DNA of 64,000 nt from Paracentrotus lividus (lineage: Eukaryota > Echinodermata > Echinoidea > Camarodonta > Echinidae): contig CALNVZ010003435.1 of assembly GCA_940671915.1 (NCBI GenBank), positions 899,405-963,404 on the forward strand, in the 5' to 3' direction. Positions 24,660-34,419 of the stretch are shown piece by piece. The number at the start of each line of letters is the position of its first letter. Positions within the stretch are counted from its first letter, which is position 1. Made by a program: the position numbers and the translations under genes. A model generated the notes under the pieces. The model had not been told where the DNA came from. It did no database searches and worked only from the letters and a program-made list of their open reading frames with translations.

Positions 24660-25141
24660 TGAAATATACTTTTGTTTATATAATATATATATATTATATA
24701 CAGCACTGTATATTATATATTATATACTATAAGTGTAGAGAAATACACATACAACAGCCTATGGGCAACTCTTTTTATATTAAATTTGTGAAAGAAATGG
24801 TGAAGAATAATAGTTGACGTAGCTCAAATCAAAGTTCCCAGAGCTATCCTTCCCTTTTTTGGATAATTTTTTTGGTGAGATCGAAAAAATGTCTCCTGCC
24901 TGTGACCCTAGCCACTAATCCAGTCTCTGTGGTCAAGTGGTTAAGGCACCGGCTTTCAAAGCTGAGAGGCCCGGGTTCAATTCCCGGCGGAGACATTTTT
25001 CGTTCTCACCAAAAAATTATCCAAAAAAGGGAGATAGTCTTTGGGGAACTTTGATTTAGAGCTACGTCAACTATTATTCTCTTCACCCATTTCTTTCACA
25101 ATTTATATACTATATATATATATTATATAGTATATTTTTTA
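24660..25141. mobile_element. Long palindrome with a tRNA-like sequence at its centre
   Basis: Inverted arms 24773-24902 and about 24985-25113 pair over most of their length (for example gtgaaagaaatgg/ccatttctttcac, gttgacgtagctc/gagctacgtcaac, ggataatttttttggtgaga/tctcaccaaaaaattatcc). AT-rich tatata blocks extend the ends. The loop holds the tRNA-like sequence at 24923-24994. The inner end of the left arm (24882-24900) is complementary to the 3' acceptor strand of that tRNA, so hairpin and cloverleaf exclude each other. Confidence 0.85.
24923..24994 (+). tRNA. tRNA-like sequence, anticodon TCA (opal-suppressor type or pseudogene)
   Basis: A 72-base class I cloverleaf can be drawn. The acceptor GTCTCTG pairs with CGGAGAC (one G-U), followed by A73. 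The D arm is GGTCA...AGGC. The anticodon stem has one mismatch at its base and a loop TTTCAAA with U33 in place. The variable loop is five bases, and the T arm CCGGG-TTCAATT-CCCGG pairs perfectly. The anticodon at 24956-24958 is TCA, which would read UGA. The short variable loop excludes tRNA-Sec and tRNA-Ser. Internal box A (tggtcaagtgg) and box B (ggttcaattcc) look intact, but no T-run terminator follows until after base 24995, where five Ts occur. It may be a transposon-carried tRNA pseudogene. Confidence 0.6.
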
Positions 25142-25331
25142 TTATTATTATTATTATTTTTTTTTTTTTTTGGGGGGGGGGGCCTGTCGCCGGAAAGACC
25201 ATTGGTGCTTTTAAATGTTTTATCTTAGGACTTGGGATCTATCCTCATATTCGTTTCCCAATTCTTCTTCTTCTTGTTCTTCCTCCACTAGTTATTGGAG
25301 ATCCTCCAGTAGCTGGCTTGAAATTACTGTT

Positions 25332-26210
25332 TTACTGTAGATTGATTGCAGCACGTATAGTTTGTATTTTAAGAATAAATTGGAGGGAAATAGTCGTAAG
25401 GGTGTTTGAGTCAGGTTGAGAGAGATCAGGGTTTGGAAGCAGGGCTAGCTTTGTGAAGGTGTCGGGGTTGTCAGTGTCTAGAGTATCTGGTATCTGTAGG
25501 CTTGGGATGTGATGGTTGATGTTCCTGATGAAGGTGGACCGTTGGGGTTGTAGGGCCTCACACATAGCAACAAAGTGAATCACATCTCCCACTTCCTTAT
25601 TATTGCATAGAGGGCAGGTAGCCTGTTGGGATTTTCCGATTTTGAGGAGGCGTGTCTGGAGCAGATATGTTTGGGTGAGAAGCTGGGATCTTGCAATTTG
25701 AGCCTTGCGTAGATGAGGGGCCAAGCCCAATGAAAAGAGAACTGATGATGGTGGGAGTTGCTCTAGATCTTTCCATAGGGAGAGGGAGGATTTGGCTTCA
25801 AGGGCTTCATTTATTGTACTGAGTGTTTTCTCCTGGATTGCTTTCTTTACTATGGGTTTCCATTTACTGTACTGGATGGGATTTGCTATGAGACTGGGGA
25901 TATCTGGTAGGTTGTATTTGGCGAGGGTCTTGTTCCAGGACTTGATTAAGGGCACACAAGCAGTGGACGCGGGTAGAAGAGTTCTTTTCTCGAACCGGTC
26001 ATGAGGAAGCGTTACCAGTTGGCCAATGAGTAGCAGGCTTCTCTGTTCAATCTGGGTGTGCAGAGGGATCAGCCCTGTGAGGAGGAAGACTGACTCGTTT
26101 GCAGCACTCTGTGGGATACCTAAGATTTTCTTAAATAGGTTTCTCTGGCAGGTGTCGATCCGTGCTGTTTCATGAGTGTTAAGGGTAAGGATGGCTGTCC
26201 CATACAGCAT
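25332..26210 (-). pseudogene. LINE ORF2, C-terminal part with CPLC...H...C knuckle
   Basis: An open frame of 292 codons continues the reverse transcriptase polyprotein after a frame change near 26210-26279. It contains the segment LYGTAILTL, typical of the region just after the RT palm in LINEs. Near its end is a putative zinc knuckle (CPLCNNKE, then HFVAMC, pattern Cx2C...Hx4C) seen in many non-LTR elements. It ends at a stop close to the 3' UTR. It is not in frame with the RT segment, so the ORF is broken by an indel, either biological or an assembly error. Confidence 0.8.
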
Positions 26211-26278
26211 TCTAGGGATGCAGAATACTGTCCAGAGCTTGGCACACAGGTGCGGAGAGAGACCAGAGGTGTATGCTC

Positions 26279-27388
26279 CTACCCCATGAAGGGCGAAGAA
26301 CGTCTTGAGACCCTTGGATGTGATATCAGTGATGGGATCTGTGCGAGTAGAGGATTTTTTGTGATGCCTAAGTGTGGGTGTTGATCAACTGTGGCAATGG
26401 TTTGGTTGTCAGAGTGGAGCCACGTATCTTGTCTCTGTTCTTGGGGACAACATTTCTCGTTGAAGACGACGATTGCACTCTTAGAAGGGTTGATTGAGTA
26501 CTTCCACTTCTTGGCATACGTGTTGGTGACTCGTAGCATCTCCTCCAGTTCCCATGCTGTGGTAGCCAGAAGAGCAACATCATCGGCTAGGATAATGACC
26601 CCACAGTACCTCCCCATCAGGTGGCAACCGAGATCAGCGTTCTTTAGGGTCTTGATGAGATCGTCAATGAAAAGGGTATACAGTGATGGAGAAAGGATGC
26701 TACCTTGTCGTACCCCCTTTTCCATAGCTATTGACTGGCTCATCTTTCCTTGCCAGAGGACTCTACTTTCAGCGTTGGTGAATGCAGCTTTCAGCAGCGC
26801 TTGGATTGAGGGGTGGGCTGTGGTACATCGGAGTTTCTCAAAGAGGCCTCGATGCCATACACAGTCGAAAGCTTTTTGTGCGTCCAGTAGAGCCCCAAAA
26901 GTTGGCCGTCTGATGATCGTGTTCAGTTCAATGGACTGTTCTAAGCAGGCAGAGGTTATTGAACAGGATCTGCCCTTTTGAAAGCCGAATTGTAACTCAT
27001 CTGGGATGCTGCAGCTTTTAAGAGGAAGCTCTAGGAAGGGTTTCATGAGCAGCTCAAGGAGCTTGGAGAAGCTTGAGGTTAGGGAAATACCACGATAGTT
27101 GGAGGGGTCATGTAGTGGTTTCCCCTTTCCTTTGTGAATAGGGAGGATGAGAGCTTGTTTCAGTGAGTGAGGGATATGGGAGTTTATCAAGCAGGCATTG
27201 AATAATAACAGGAGGAGGCTTCGACAGGAAGGACCAGCGTGGATGATTTGCTCAGGGAGGATGTTATCTACCCCACTTGCTTTACCCCGCTTCATCAGGT
27301 CTATCGCTGAGTTCAGGTCCCTTGATGTAAAGTGGGGGATTAACCCCAGAGTAAGAGAAGATGACAAGTTGTTATTAGCATGCTGCAC
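26279..27388 (-). pseudogene. LINE ORF2, reverse transcriptase domain
   Basis: A frame of 369 codons with the RT motif series in order: KGKASGVDNI, LILPIHKGKG then NYRGISL, FGFQKGRSC, the catalytic block LLDAQKAFDCVWH (first Asp), RQGSILSPSLYTLFIDDLI, and ILADDVALLA. The last keeps the two catalytic aspartates, although the usual aromatic residue two places before DD is Leu. All three catalytic aspartates are present, so the domain itself is not obviously dead. It is separated from the endonuclease and C-terminal parts by frame breaks. Confidence 0.9.
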
Positions 27389-27673
27389 TGTGGGGTCCCC
27401 ATCTTCATAGGTAGAAGAGGCTAAGGATCCAAAGTAGGCCTCCCATTATCAGATGACGTTTTCATTGTTGTATGTAACCTGTTGAAATTCCAGGAAGTGG
27501 GTGTTTGTTGAGTGCTTTCCTTTTGCTCTGTTCTTTTTAACAAGTCTTTCGAAGAGCGATGAGTCGGATGAGCTGGCAGCTTCTATCTTTTGACAGGTTT
27601 GATGCCGTAAGCTGGCTCTCGATTGCCGGAAGGCACAGCGAAACTGCTTCTTAGCGGAGATATGCCGACCATT
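27389..27673 (-). pseudogene. LINE ORF2 linker between endonuclease and RT, frame broken
   Basis: Minus-strand sequence still reads as LINE linker in pieces (a lysine/arginine-rich stretch) but contains stops and frame shifts in all frames. The base composition matches the flanking ORF segments. Confidence 0.6.
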
Positions 27674-28740
27674 CTACACTAGGGTTTGGAGGACGGTTGG
27701 CTGCCTTCCAGGTTTTCCAGGCTTTCTGAGCCAGGGAATAGGCTTGCTGGACTGATGGTGACCATTCCTTTTCCCCCCACGAAGGCCCAAGCGGTACTTG
27801 TGAGGAAGAGCTTTTGACAGGGCAATCAAGCTGTTAGTCAGTGATTGAAAGCAATTATCCACTGTAGCTGCATCTAGCACCAGGGAGTCAAGGCTGGAAA
27901 AAATCTCTGAAGCCTGTAGGCCTACTTCCAAGGGAGAGGTGTAGAGCTTTTGAATGTCACAGGTGTTGATGGATGTCCAGTCTATCTTCAGCCTTGAGAG
28001 AGGCGTGGCAGCTACCTTATGTTGGTTACTCTTGATATGATGCCTAGTCCCTATGGAAAGGGGCATCTGGATAGTGACTGGTCTGTGGTCTGATGTGTTC
28101 AGAGGGTGCTCTAGGTGTATAGCAAAGTCATGAAATAGACGACTGTGGTGCTTGAGGGTAAGGAATCCATCGATGTTGGATATTTTCATGCCATCGTCTG
28201 ACATGAAGGTATAGTCGTCTGGAGATCCTAGCAGCGCACCAAGAGATACCGGATTTTCGTTGACCATGAAGTTTTTCAGGACCGAGGCAATTCGTTTCTT
28301 GGTGTGCAGGCTGATGACATCTGCGTTGAAGTCTCCTGCCACTATATTCAGGAAGTGCGTATGGGTATTGAGGATTTGAGAGATGGTGCATAAACAGGCC
28401 TGAAATTCGGCGATGTCTTGCGGTCCAGTGTTGCTAGGCAGGTAGCAGTTTGTGAGGGAGATGTTCTGATCGGAGACTCTGGACTGAATTTTCACTGTGA
28501 TGATTCTTGATGAGTTGCATTTGATTTCAATCGGAGTGTCTATAATTGAGTTTCTTGTGAATATGGCAACACCTCCGGTGCCTCTTCCTCTTCCTGGAAT
28601 AATACAGGCATGAGGGTCGGAGTGAGCTTTGGCTGTTACTGCGAAGTCACTGCTTATGTTGGCCAAATGGTCTAGGTTTGCAGGGGTCAACCAATGCTCT
28701 TGGATGCATAATACATCCAGATCTTTGAGGATGTGAGAAA
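27674..28740 (-). pseudogene. LINE ORF2, APE-type endonuclease domain
   Basis: The frame includes LDVLCIQEHWLTPAN (the catalytic Glu in QEHW, near 28700), then GRGTGGVAIFTRNS, a central VAGDFNAD motif (catalytic Asp/Asn), and near the end LNTSDHRPV (the SDH motif with catalytic Asp and His). These are the diagnostic residues of the exonuclease-endonuclease-phosphatase fold that nicks target DNA. The N-terminal strand before QEHW is lost in a region with a G/C run (28801-28812), where the frame breaks. The 3' part past the SDH motif is linker. Confidence 0.88.
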
Positions 28741-28902
28741 TATATTTCTATTGCAGCTGTGTATACCCCTTGAGTTGAACGTCCCCTATTCTGATATATG
28801 GGGGGGGGGGGGTTTGAGAGTGCCTGCGAGAAGTTTGAGGCTTGAGTTGGTGCAGTTCATGACTTGGTGGTGGCAAGTTTCTAGCATCTGTGATAGTGAT
28901 TG

Positions 28903-29055
28903 CTATTTTAGAGTGTCCGGAATCGACAGAAGGTGTAAGGCAGACCCTAGGGTGCAGTAAGCTGCTTCTAGGAGGGCTATGTGAGTCGAGGCCGAGGCTC
29001 TGCCAGGCCGAAAGACCGGACGAGGATGGGAACTATGGGAGTTATCGGGAGCGAC
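28903..29055 (-). pseudogene. LINE ORF1, C-terminal fragment
   Basis: About 50 codons remain (SHSSHPRPVFRPGRASAST and onward), ending at a stop near 28903. It lies directly left of the inserted GACGTC element. The frame resumes on the far side of that element at 30331. Confidence 0.65.
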
Positions 29056-30330
29056 CCTGATAGCAGACTGACGTCTTAAAGACGTCTTAAACTGGTCAAA
29101 ACTGGTCAACTCGTCATACCGTCGTAAACACGACATCTTTANNNNNNNNNNNNNNNNNNNNNNNNNNNNNNNNNNNNNNNNNNNNNNNNNNNNNNNNNNN
29201 NNNNNNNNNNNNNNNNNNNNNNNNNNNNNNNNNNNNNNNNNNNNNNNNNNNNNNNNNNNNNNNNNNNNNNNNNNNNNNNNNNNNNNNNNNNNNNNNNNNN
29301 NNNNNNNNNNNNNNNNNNNNNNNNNNNNNNNNNNNNNNNNNNNNNNNNNNNNNNNNNNNNNNNNNNNNNNNNNNNNNNNNNNNNNNNNNNNNNNNNNNNN
29401 NNNNNNNNNNNNNNNNNNNNNNNNNNNNNNNNNNNNNNNNNNNNNNNNNNNNNNNNNNNNNNNNNNNNNNNNNNNNNNNNNNNNNNNNNNNNNNNNNNNN
29501 NNNNNNNNNNNNNNNNNNNNNNNNNNNNNNNNNNNNNNNNNNNNNNNNNNNNNNNNNNNNNNNNNNNNNNNNNNNNNNNNNNNNNNNNNNNNNNNNNNNN
29601 NNNNNNNNNNNNNNNNNNNNNNNNNNNNNNNNNNNNNNNNNNNNNNNNNNNNNNNNNNNNNNNNNNNNNNNNNNNNNNNNNNNNNNNNNNNNNNNNNNNN
29701 NNNNNNNNNNNNNNNNNNNNNNNNNNNNNNNNNNNNNNNNNNNNNNNNNNNNNNNNNNNNNNNNNNNNNNNNNNNNNNNNNNNNNNNNNNNNNNNNNNNN
29801 NNNNNNNNNNNNNNNNNNNNNNNNNNNNNNNNNNNNNNNNNNNNNNNNNNNNNNNNNNNNNNNNNNNNNNNNNNNNNNNNNNNNNNNNNNNNNNNNNNNN
29901 NNNNNNNNNNNNNNNNNNNNNNNNNNNNNNNNNNNNNNNNNNNNNNNNNNNNNNNNNNNNNNNNNNNNNNNNNNNNNNNNNNNNNNNNNNNNNNNNNNNN
30001 NNNNNNNNNNNNNNNNNNNNNNNNNNNNNNNNNNNNNNNNNNNNNNNNNNNNNNNNNNNNNNNNNNNNNNNNNNNNNNNNNNNNNNNNNNNNNNNNNNNN
30101 NNNNAAAAAATTTTGACGTAAATTTGCACCCGCGTTTGACGTCTTAAAGACGTCGTATTTTTACGTCATAAAGATGTCTTTTTTAGACGTAATATTTTGA
30201 CGTAAAAATACGATGTCTTTAAGACGTCAAACGTGGGTGCAAATTTACGTCATAAAGATGTCTTTTCCTGACGTCTTTAAGACGTCTGACGTGATGTCTT
30301 TAAGACGTCTTTAAGACGTCACTCTGCTAT
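29056..30330. mobile_element. GACGTC-rich TIR element inserted in LINE ORF1 (contains assembly gap)
   Basis: The ends are inverted: ccctgatagcagactgacgt at left, acgtcactctgctatcaggg at right. The visible interior is made of acgtcttaaagacgtc-type palindromes and an inverted pair around 30120-30250. The centre is unresolved (gap at 29142-30104). Similar termini (ctatcagggg) occur at 40119-40130, so this is a repeated family in the window. Confidence 0.8.
29142..30104. other. Assembly gap, 963 N
   Basis: Unknown bases inside the GACGTC palindromic element. Any reading frame crossing it is artificial. The hairpin-forming flanks probably caused the gap. Confidence 0.99.
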
Positions 30331-30617
30331 CAGGGGATAGGTTGGTTGGTGTTGTATCGATTTGGAGTTTGAGGTATCTGAGCTTGTCGCTGTACTCTGG
30401 GTGGAGGGAACATCGTAAAAGAAGAGTCTGTATCGAGGTTTCTCACTGGCCGTTGGACCCTGGGGGGGAGGGAGAAATGTGGGTGGCGACTGTCTAGCAT
30501 TGCTATTTTCAGGGTGGCTTGGTGCTGCCTGAGATCGCTGTTGGTGACTTGGTGGAGAGAGCACCTTTGGGGATGCTTGGGTGCTTTTATTGTCTACCGG
30601 GGCGTCTGGAGAAGTGA
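30331..30617 (-). pseudogene. LINE ORF1, middle fragment (Pro/Ser/Gln-rich)
   Basis: The minus-strand frame DAPVDNKSTQASPKVLS and onward to QHQPTYP is low-complexity, rich in Pro, Ser, Gln, like the unstructured part of a LINE ORF1. It is cut by an insertion at each side (right at 30618, left at 30330). The sequence upstream in the same frame (30620-30708) belongs to the inserted element. Confidence 0.65.
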
Positions 30618-30865
30618 GCATGACAATACACACAAAAAATGAGAACTGGCATATATGAGTGATCACACTCAAATATCCAAGTATTTTTGACAATATAGTG
30701 ACACACATCCATGAGTGCTTTCACTCAATAAAGCTACTTTGAAAACGCACCTAATCGAGTATTTTTAATTTGACAATATAGTGACACACCAAAGTGAGTT
30801 TATTTAATTAACTCATTTTATTGAGTAACATAACTAATTGTTTTGAGTACATTGCACAAACTAAT

Positions 30866-31000
30866 CTAGTGAGTAACGCTTTACATACTCAGAGAGTCAG
30901 TAAGTAAAGGTTGCACAAACTCATCAACTTGCTTGTGATGAGTTTGTGCAACCTTTACTTAATTAATGACTCTCTGAGTATGTAAAGCGTTACTCACTAG
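30866..31000. repeat. 135-bp palindrome
   Basis: ctagtgagtaacgctttaca is repeated as its complement at 30980-31000. The pairing runs almost to the centre around aactcatcaacttgcttgtgatgagtt. Confidence 0.85.
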
Positions 31001-31330
31001 GTGAGTCCTATTCCTTTTTGTTTGTTTGTTTGCCTGTTTTTATAATGATATTTGGAATGTTCCGATGATAAATACATCAGTGCATCAATTCACTCAAACC
31101 AATACACTGCATTACTCACTTCAGTGCATCAATTCACACAAACCAATACATTGCATTACTCACATCAATGCATCAAATTACTCAAACTGTGTACATGACT
31201 GACAAAGTAATGGGAAATCCATGCATGGTAATCTAGCTGTTAGTGTTATCAGACGATGTATATCATCGGAACATTAAAAATATCATTATAAAAACAGGCA
31301 AACAAACAAACAAAAAGGAATAGGACTCAC
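31001..31330. mobile_element. 330-bp inverted-repeat element
   Basis: gtgagtcctattcctttttg... at left pairs with ...caaaaaggaataggactcac at right. The arms are about 75 bases (with gtttgtttgtttgcctg), followed by direct repeats of cactgcattactcac-type units in the loop. It directly abuts the preceding palindrome. Confidence 0.8.
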
Positions 31331-31706
31331 CCAAAGACAATAAGAGCATGCAGGCTCTCCGCTCTCCGTTCCGCTCACAGAGTGTAACTCTATAGTTCTG
31401 CTATACATGTACGTACGTACGCGTAGAACATACCTCGTGTGCAGTCTCAATGTCCGTACTCGTGATCCGAGTAGGCGTACCGGGCGCAACATGCAAAAGT
31501 ACCGCATAGCCAGTAAAATTACTCTCAAAGACTTTCACGAGACTTGAGACGTACGAAGACGTGTCGTAGTTTACTCATCTAGTGAATGACAGGCCGAATT
31601 TCTCAGCAATTCTCACTTTACTCGATTGTTAGTGTTTTCACCCGATCATCCACCAAGCCGTACCAAGTTGAAGAGAAACTCACTTGCACAATTGTTTTAC
31701 GTAATT

Positions 31707-31810
31707 GAACATGTAAAGTTACTAAGGGATACTCAAGAAAAAAATTTATTGAGTACATATACTCAATAATTTTTTTTTTCTTGAGTATTCCTTAATAACT
31801 TTACATGTTC
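31707..31810. repeat. 104-bp palindrome with actcaataa/ttattgagt centre
   Basis: gaacatgtaaagttactaag at left and its near-complement cttaataactttacatgttc at right. The centre is ttgagtacatatactcaa. Confidence 0.85.
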
Positions 31811-31814
31811 TGGA

Positions 31815-32403
31815 AGAGCGGGTGTGTACTTTTAACAGAAACACAGATTCTGAAGTAAAAATACGTGATATACGAATAAAAGCACTCGCCTCCAAGAGTA
31901 GCAAACGGGTTTTACTCATGGAAACTAGTTCTTGTTTTTTGTGTGTAGGACTACTGATTGACAGATTGTCCACAGCAGGGGAGGCTATGGGGGAGGCTGA
32001 TGGAGTTTGATTTATCTGAGCAAGCCTTTTTGTCGCACCTCTGTCGAGGCCATAGAATGTATTATTTCCAGGCGATGTCTTCTTGGATTTGTATCCACTC
32101 TTCTCTTTACCCCTGCTAGGAGTAGTAGTCTCCATGGGAGTAATGACGGGTCCCTTGGTCCTCATAAGAGGGGATGCATGAATATGAGATGCACGGGTGT
32201 GAGATGAGGAACTGTTATCATTCTGATGGCCTGAGCGAATCGAGCTTCTCCGGTTATACCCATTAGCTGAGTTTCTTGGTGGATTGTTAGGCATAATGTT
32301 TTTTGCACTACATGTAGTTGCATGCCCATGAACGTGCGGTCTGACGCTGGTTTTTGACTGTGTTCTGTTTGTAGGGGAATTTCTTGGCGTCCCAGCGGCG
32401 TGT
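31815..32403 (-). pseudogene. LINE ORF1, N-proximal fragment (Ser/Arg/Asn-rich)
   Basis: A minus-strand frame of about 180 codons, including MPNNPPRNSANGYNRRSS and a Ser/His/Thr-rich stretch. It has no recognisable zinc knuckle or RRM. Composition is typical of a basic disordered ORF1 region. It is flanked on the upstream side by a MITE (32404-32744) and downstream by the composite insertion. Confidence 0.6.
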
Positions 32404-32744
32404 CTACACTGTAAAAAATATTTGTATTTTTACAGCAAATCTGCTGTCAGCAGAGTCGCCATAAAAAAAAAATGTAATTTAAAAAACAGTTTTGTTGTAA
32501 ATTTCTCCTGCAAATAATTACGTGAGAAATACAAAATATACATCAGGAGGAACACATTTGTTCCGTTTTAACCAAATATGTCAGCTATAGAACTCTAATG
32601 ATTTCTTTTCTTCTCTTTTATTAATTATTAGAGGAGAAATTTACAGCAAAACTGTTATTTCAAATTACATATTTGTATGGCGACTCTGCTGACATCACTT
32701 TGCTTTTGCTGTATTATCATTATTATTTTTTTTTTTACAGTGTA
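32404..32744. mobile_element. 341-bp MITE with TACACTGTAAAAA termini, inside LINE ORF1
   Basis: The ends tacactgtaaaaaatattt and the complementary tttttttacagtgta are inverted. Internal blocks are also inverted: gctgtcagcagagtcgccat left and atggcgactctgctgaca right; aaatttctcct and aggagaaattt near the centre. It interrupts an otherwise continuous ORF1 frame. Confidence 0.88.
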
Positions 32745-33520
32745 GGGTCCCTTGATGCTAAGGAATTCGAACCATGTAGAGTAGAGCGGTTCTTATAGGC
32801 TGGCTTGTCCCATGGGAGGAAGACTGTCCTTCACTACTAGCAGATCTATTAGTGCTAGCATGATCCTGTAGGATTTCAAAGCGGTTTGAGGTAGGAAGAG
32901 ATGTATTGTCTTTTTGCGAAGGGATCAGTGATTCGGAAAAAGTTTTCTTTCTACTATTGCGCACCGAGTGCGTTGAAGGAAGTAAGTTGTTTATATCAAG
33001 ACCATTTTTCAAGCAGGTAGCTACAAGGTGGTCATTAGCAAACAGGAAAGATGAAATTTCCTGTTCTTTTTCATTATTAATCACTCTTAAATCAGCAACC
33101 ATTGATTCCTTTGCCTCCAGAGCTTTGTTACTGAATGATAGAGAAGCGATCATTTAACGCCATCAGCTCTCTTTTGGCTTGTTGGAGTTCACAAACCAGT
33201 TTTTCATGTTCAGAGAGGGTCGCGTCACAGGTTCTTTTCTTGAGATCCAGTTTCTCTTTCAAGGATTTTATTTTATTTTTCAGCTTTTGGCACCTTGGGC
33301 ATGATGAGTTCTGTGTGTCTTGTTGGGTCTTGATTCCAGGTGGCAGCTGTTTATCTTGAGCAGGGCCTGTAGTATCAACGTCATTGACTTCAGGATTGTC
33401 GTTTTCTGTGGCCTGTTCTACATCTTGGGACTGCAGGATGCCATGTCTACGAGATGATTCGCCATTCTGCCTGTCTGTACCACTGCTCGCACCATTACGC
33501 AGGGGTGAGGATTCATCTCA
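32745..33520 (-). pseudogene. LINE ORF1, N-terminal fragment with coiled coil
   Basis: On the minus strand the segment from about 33300 to 33130 has heptad-like Leu/Lys/Glu spacing (KLKNKIKSLKEKL and onward), and continues (with a frame change near 33150) into SNKALEAKESMVADLRVINN. A CP.C-like pair (SCPRCQKL) precedes the coiled coil near 33290-33305. Coiled-coil ORF1 proteins are usual in several LINE clades. No start codon can be fixed. Confidence 0.6.
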
Positions 33521-33530
33521 ATACATGGAC

Positions 33531-33675
33531 CATCAATGTCACTTATTTCTCTCCTAATGGGTGTAATGGGTGTACAAAATGAAAATAATATTTTGATTCA
33601 AAAGTCGTCTCTGAACTATCGGTTTTATGGATGGATCTTATTTATTCATGTAAGATCTATCCATTTAGAGCATCT
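33531..33675. other. Non-coding flank of the LINE
   Basis: AT-rich with an inverted pair (atggatctta...taagatctatccat at 33630-33663). It may include the LINE 5' UTR. Confidence 0.4.
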
Positions 33676-33775
33676 AAAAAAAAAATAAAAAAAAATAAAA
33701 AAAAATTATTGGGAGTCGAACTCAAGTCCTCTGGATGAGAGTCTGTTACTCATACCACTCGGCTAGTATTACTGA
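33676..33775 (-). mobile_element. tRNA-derived SINE fragment
   Basis: On the minus strand a box-A-like agccgagtggtatga and a box-B-like gagttcgactccc occur at tRNA spacing, followed by an A-rich tail (plus-strand T/A tract at 33677-33706). The anticodon arm pairs poorly, so a retroposed tRNA-like SINE is likelier than a tRNA gene. Confidence 0.5.
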
Positions 33776-34419
33776 TATATAGCGACAGCTTGATTTCTAA
33801 TTTAAATGAACCAAACTAGGATATATTAGTGCACGTTCAAGGCTTATTAGTAGTAATTAATTTGTAAACGGTTCGGAAAATAAAAATTGCGTGCAGTTCA
33901 AACAAAATTTATCAAAACGACAGATACAATACGCCGTCCGGGTCCCGCGGATGGTACTGTGCACTGGCGTAAATCCCGGGGGGATGGGGGGGATACATCC
34001 CCCCCAGATTTTGAGGAGGGGGGGATGGCCTGTACAACACCCAGTTTTCAAGTAAAAAAAAATACACTACATAATTGTGTTATTGGTTAAAATAGCGCTT
34101 TCAATACTAAAAAAGGCCTCTTTTTTACTCCAAAAACCCAAATTTTCCTGCTCGTTCGCTATGCGACCTCGCACTAAGTAACAAACAGTAACCTATGTAT
34201 TAGAAGGCTGGATCCATGCCCTCGTCTGGGAACAAACCTTAGGTAAGGCACTGCTGGGAAAGGGTGTTGTTGACAAACAAAAACATTAATGTAGTTGTGT
34301 GCGGGCTAGTTGTTGAGGGCTTGGGGCCTGCAGCCCCAAAATTTTCATAGCAAAGATTGTGGATTGGTTTCTATCGCTGTTATTTAACAAAGCATGTAAA
34401 TAGTATCTTCTAAATGGAT
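33776..34419. other. Non-coding; decayed transposon end
   Basis: It contains gcactggcgtaaatcccggg followed by a G-rich run, a common form of decayed transposon end. No exon is recognised. Confidence 0.45.

Larger units (their letters stand above)
30618..31814. mobile_element. About 1.2-kb composite insertion of palindromes in LINE ORF1
   Basis: It splits ORF1 between the fragments at 31815 and 30617. It contains three separate hairpins listed below and many actcaa/ttgagt motifs. The exact ends and target duplication are uncertain; a shared ccaga near both junctions is a weak candidate. No transposase. Confidence 0.6.
25142..33530 (-). mobile_element. Non-LTR (LINE) retrotransposon with nested insertions
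   Basis: Read on the minus strand: ORF1 remnants (33520 to 28903, interrupted three times), then an APE-type endonuclease, a reverse transcriptase and a C-terminal cysteine knuckle. The 3' end is an A-rich tail seen on the plus strand as the T-run at 25155-25171, followed by (TTA)n. The interruptions at 29056-30330, 30618-31814 and 32404-32744 are separate DNA elements. Excluding them, the LINE is about 5.6 kb. The layout (ORF1 with coiled coil, APE, RT, no RNase H seen) fits the CR1/L2/Jockey-like groups; the clade is unresolved. Confidence 0.85.

Noticed and set aside
24923-24994. Selenocysteine tRNA
   Set aside because: The anticodon TCA fits, but tRNA-Sec has a long variable arm, a longer acceptor and about 90 bases; this one is a 72-base class I shape.
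28903-30129. 408-codon minus-strand frame
   Set aside because: Most of it consists of unknown bases from the assembly gap; only the last 50 or so codons are real ORF1 sequence.
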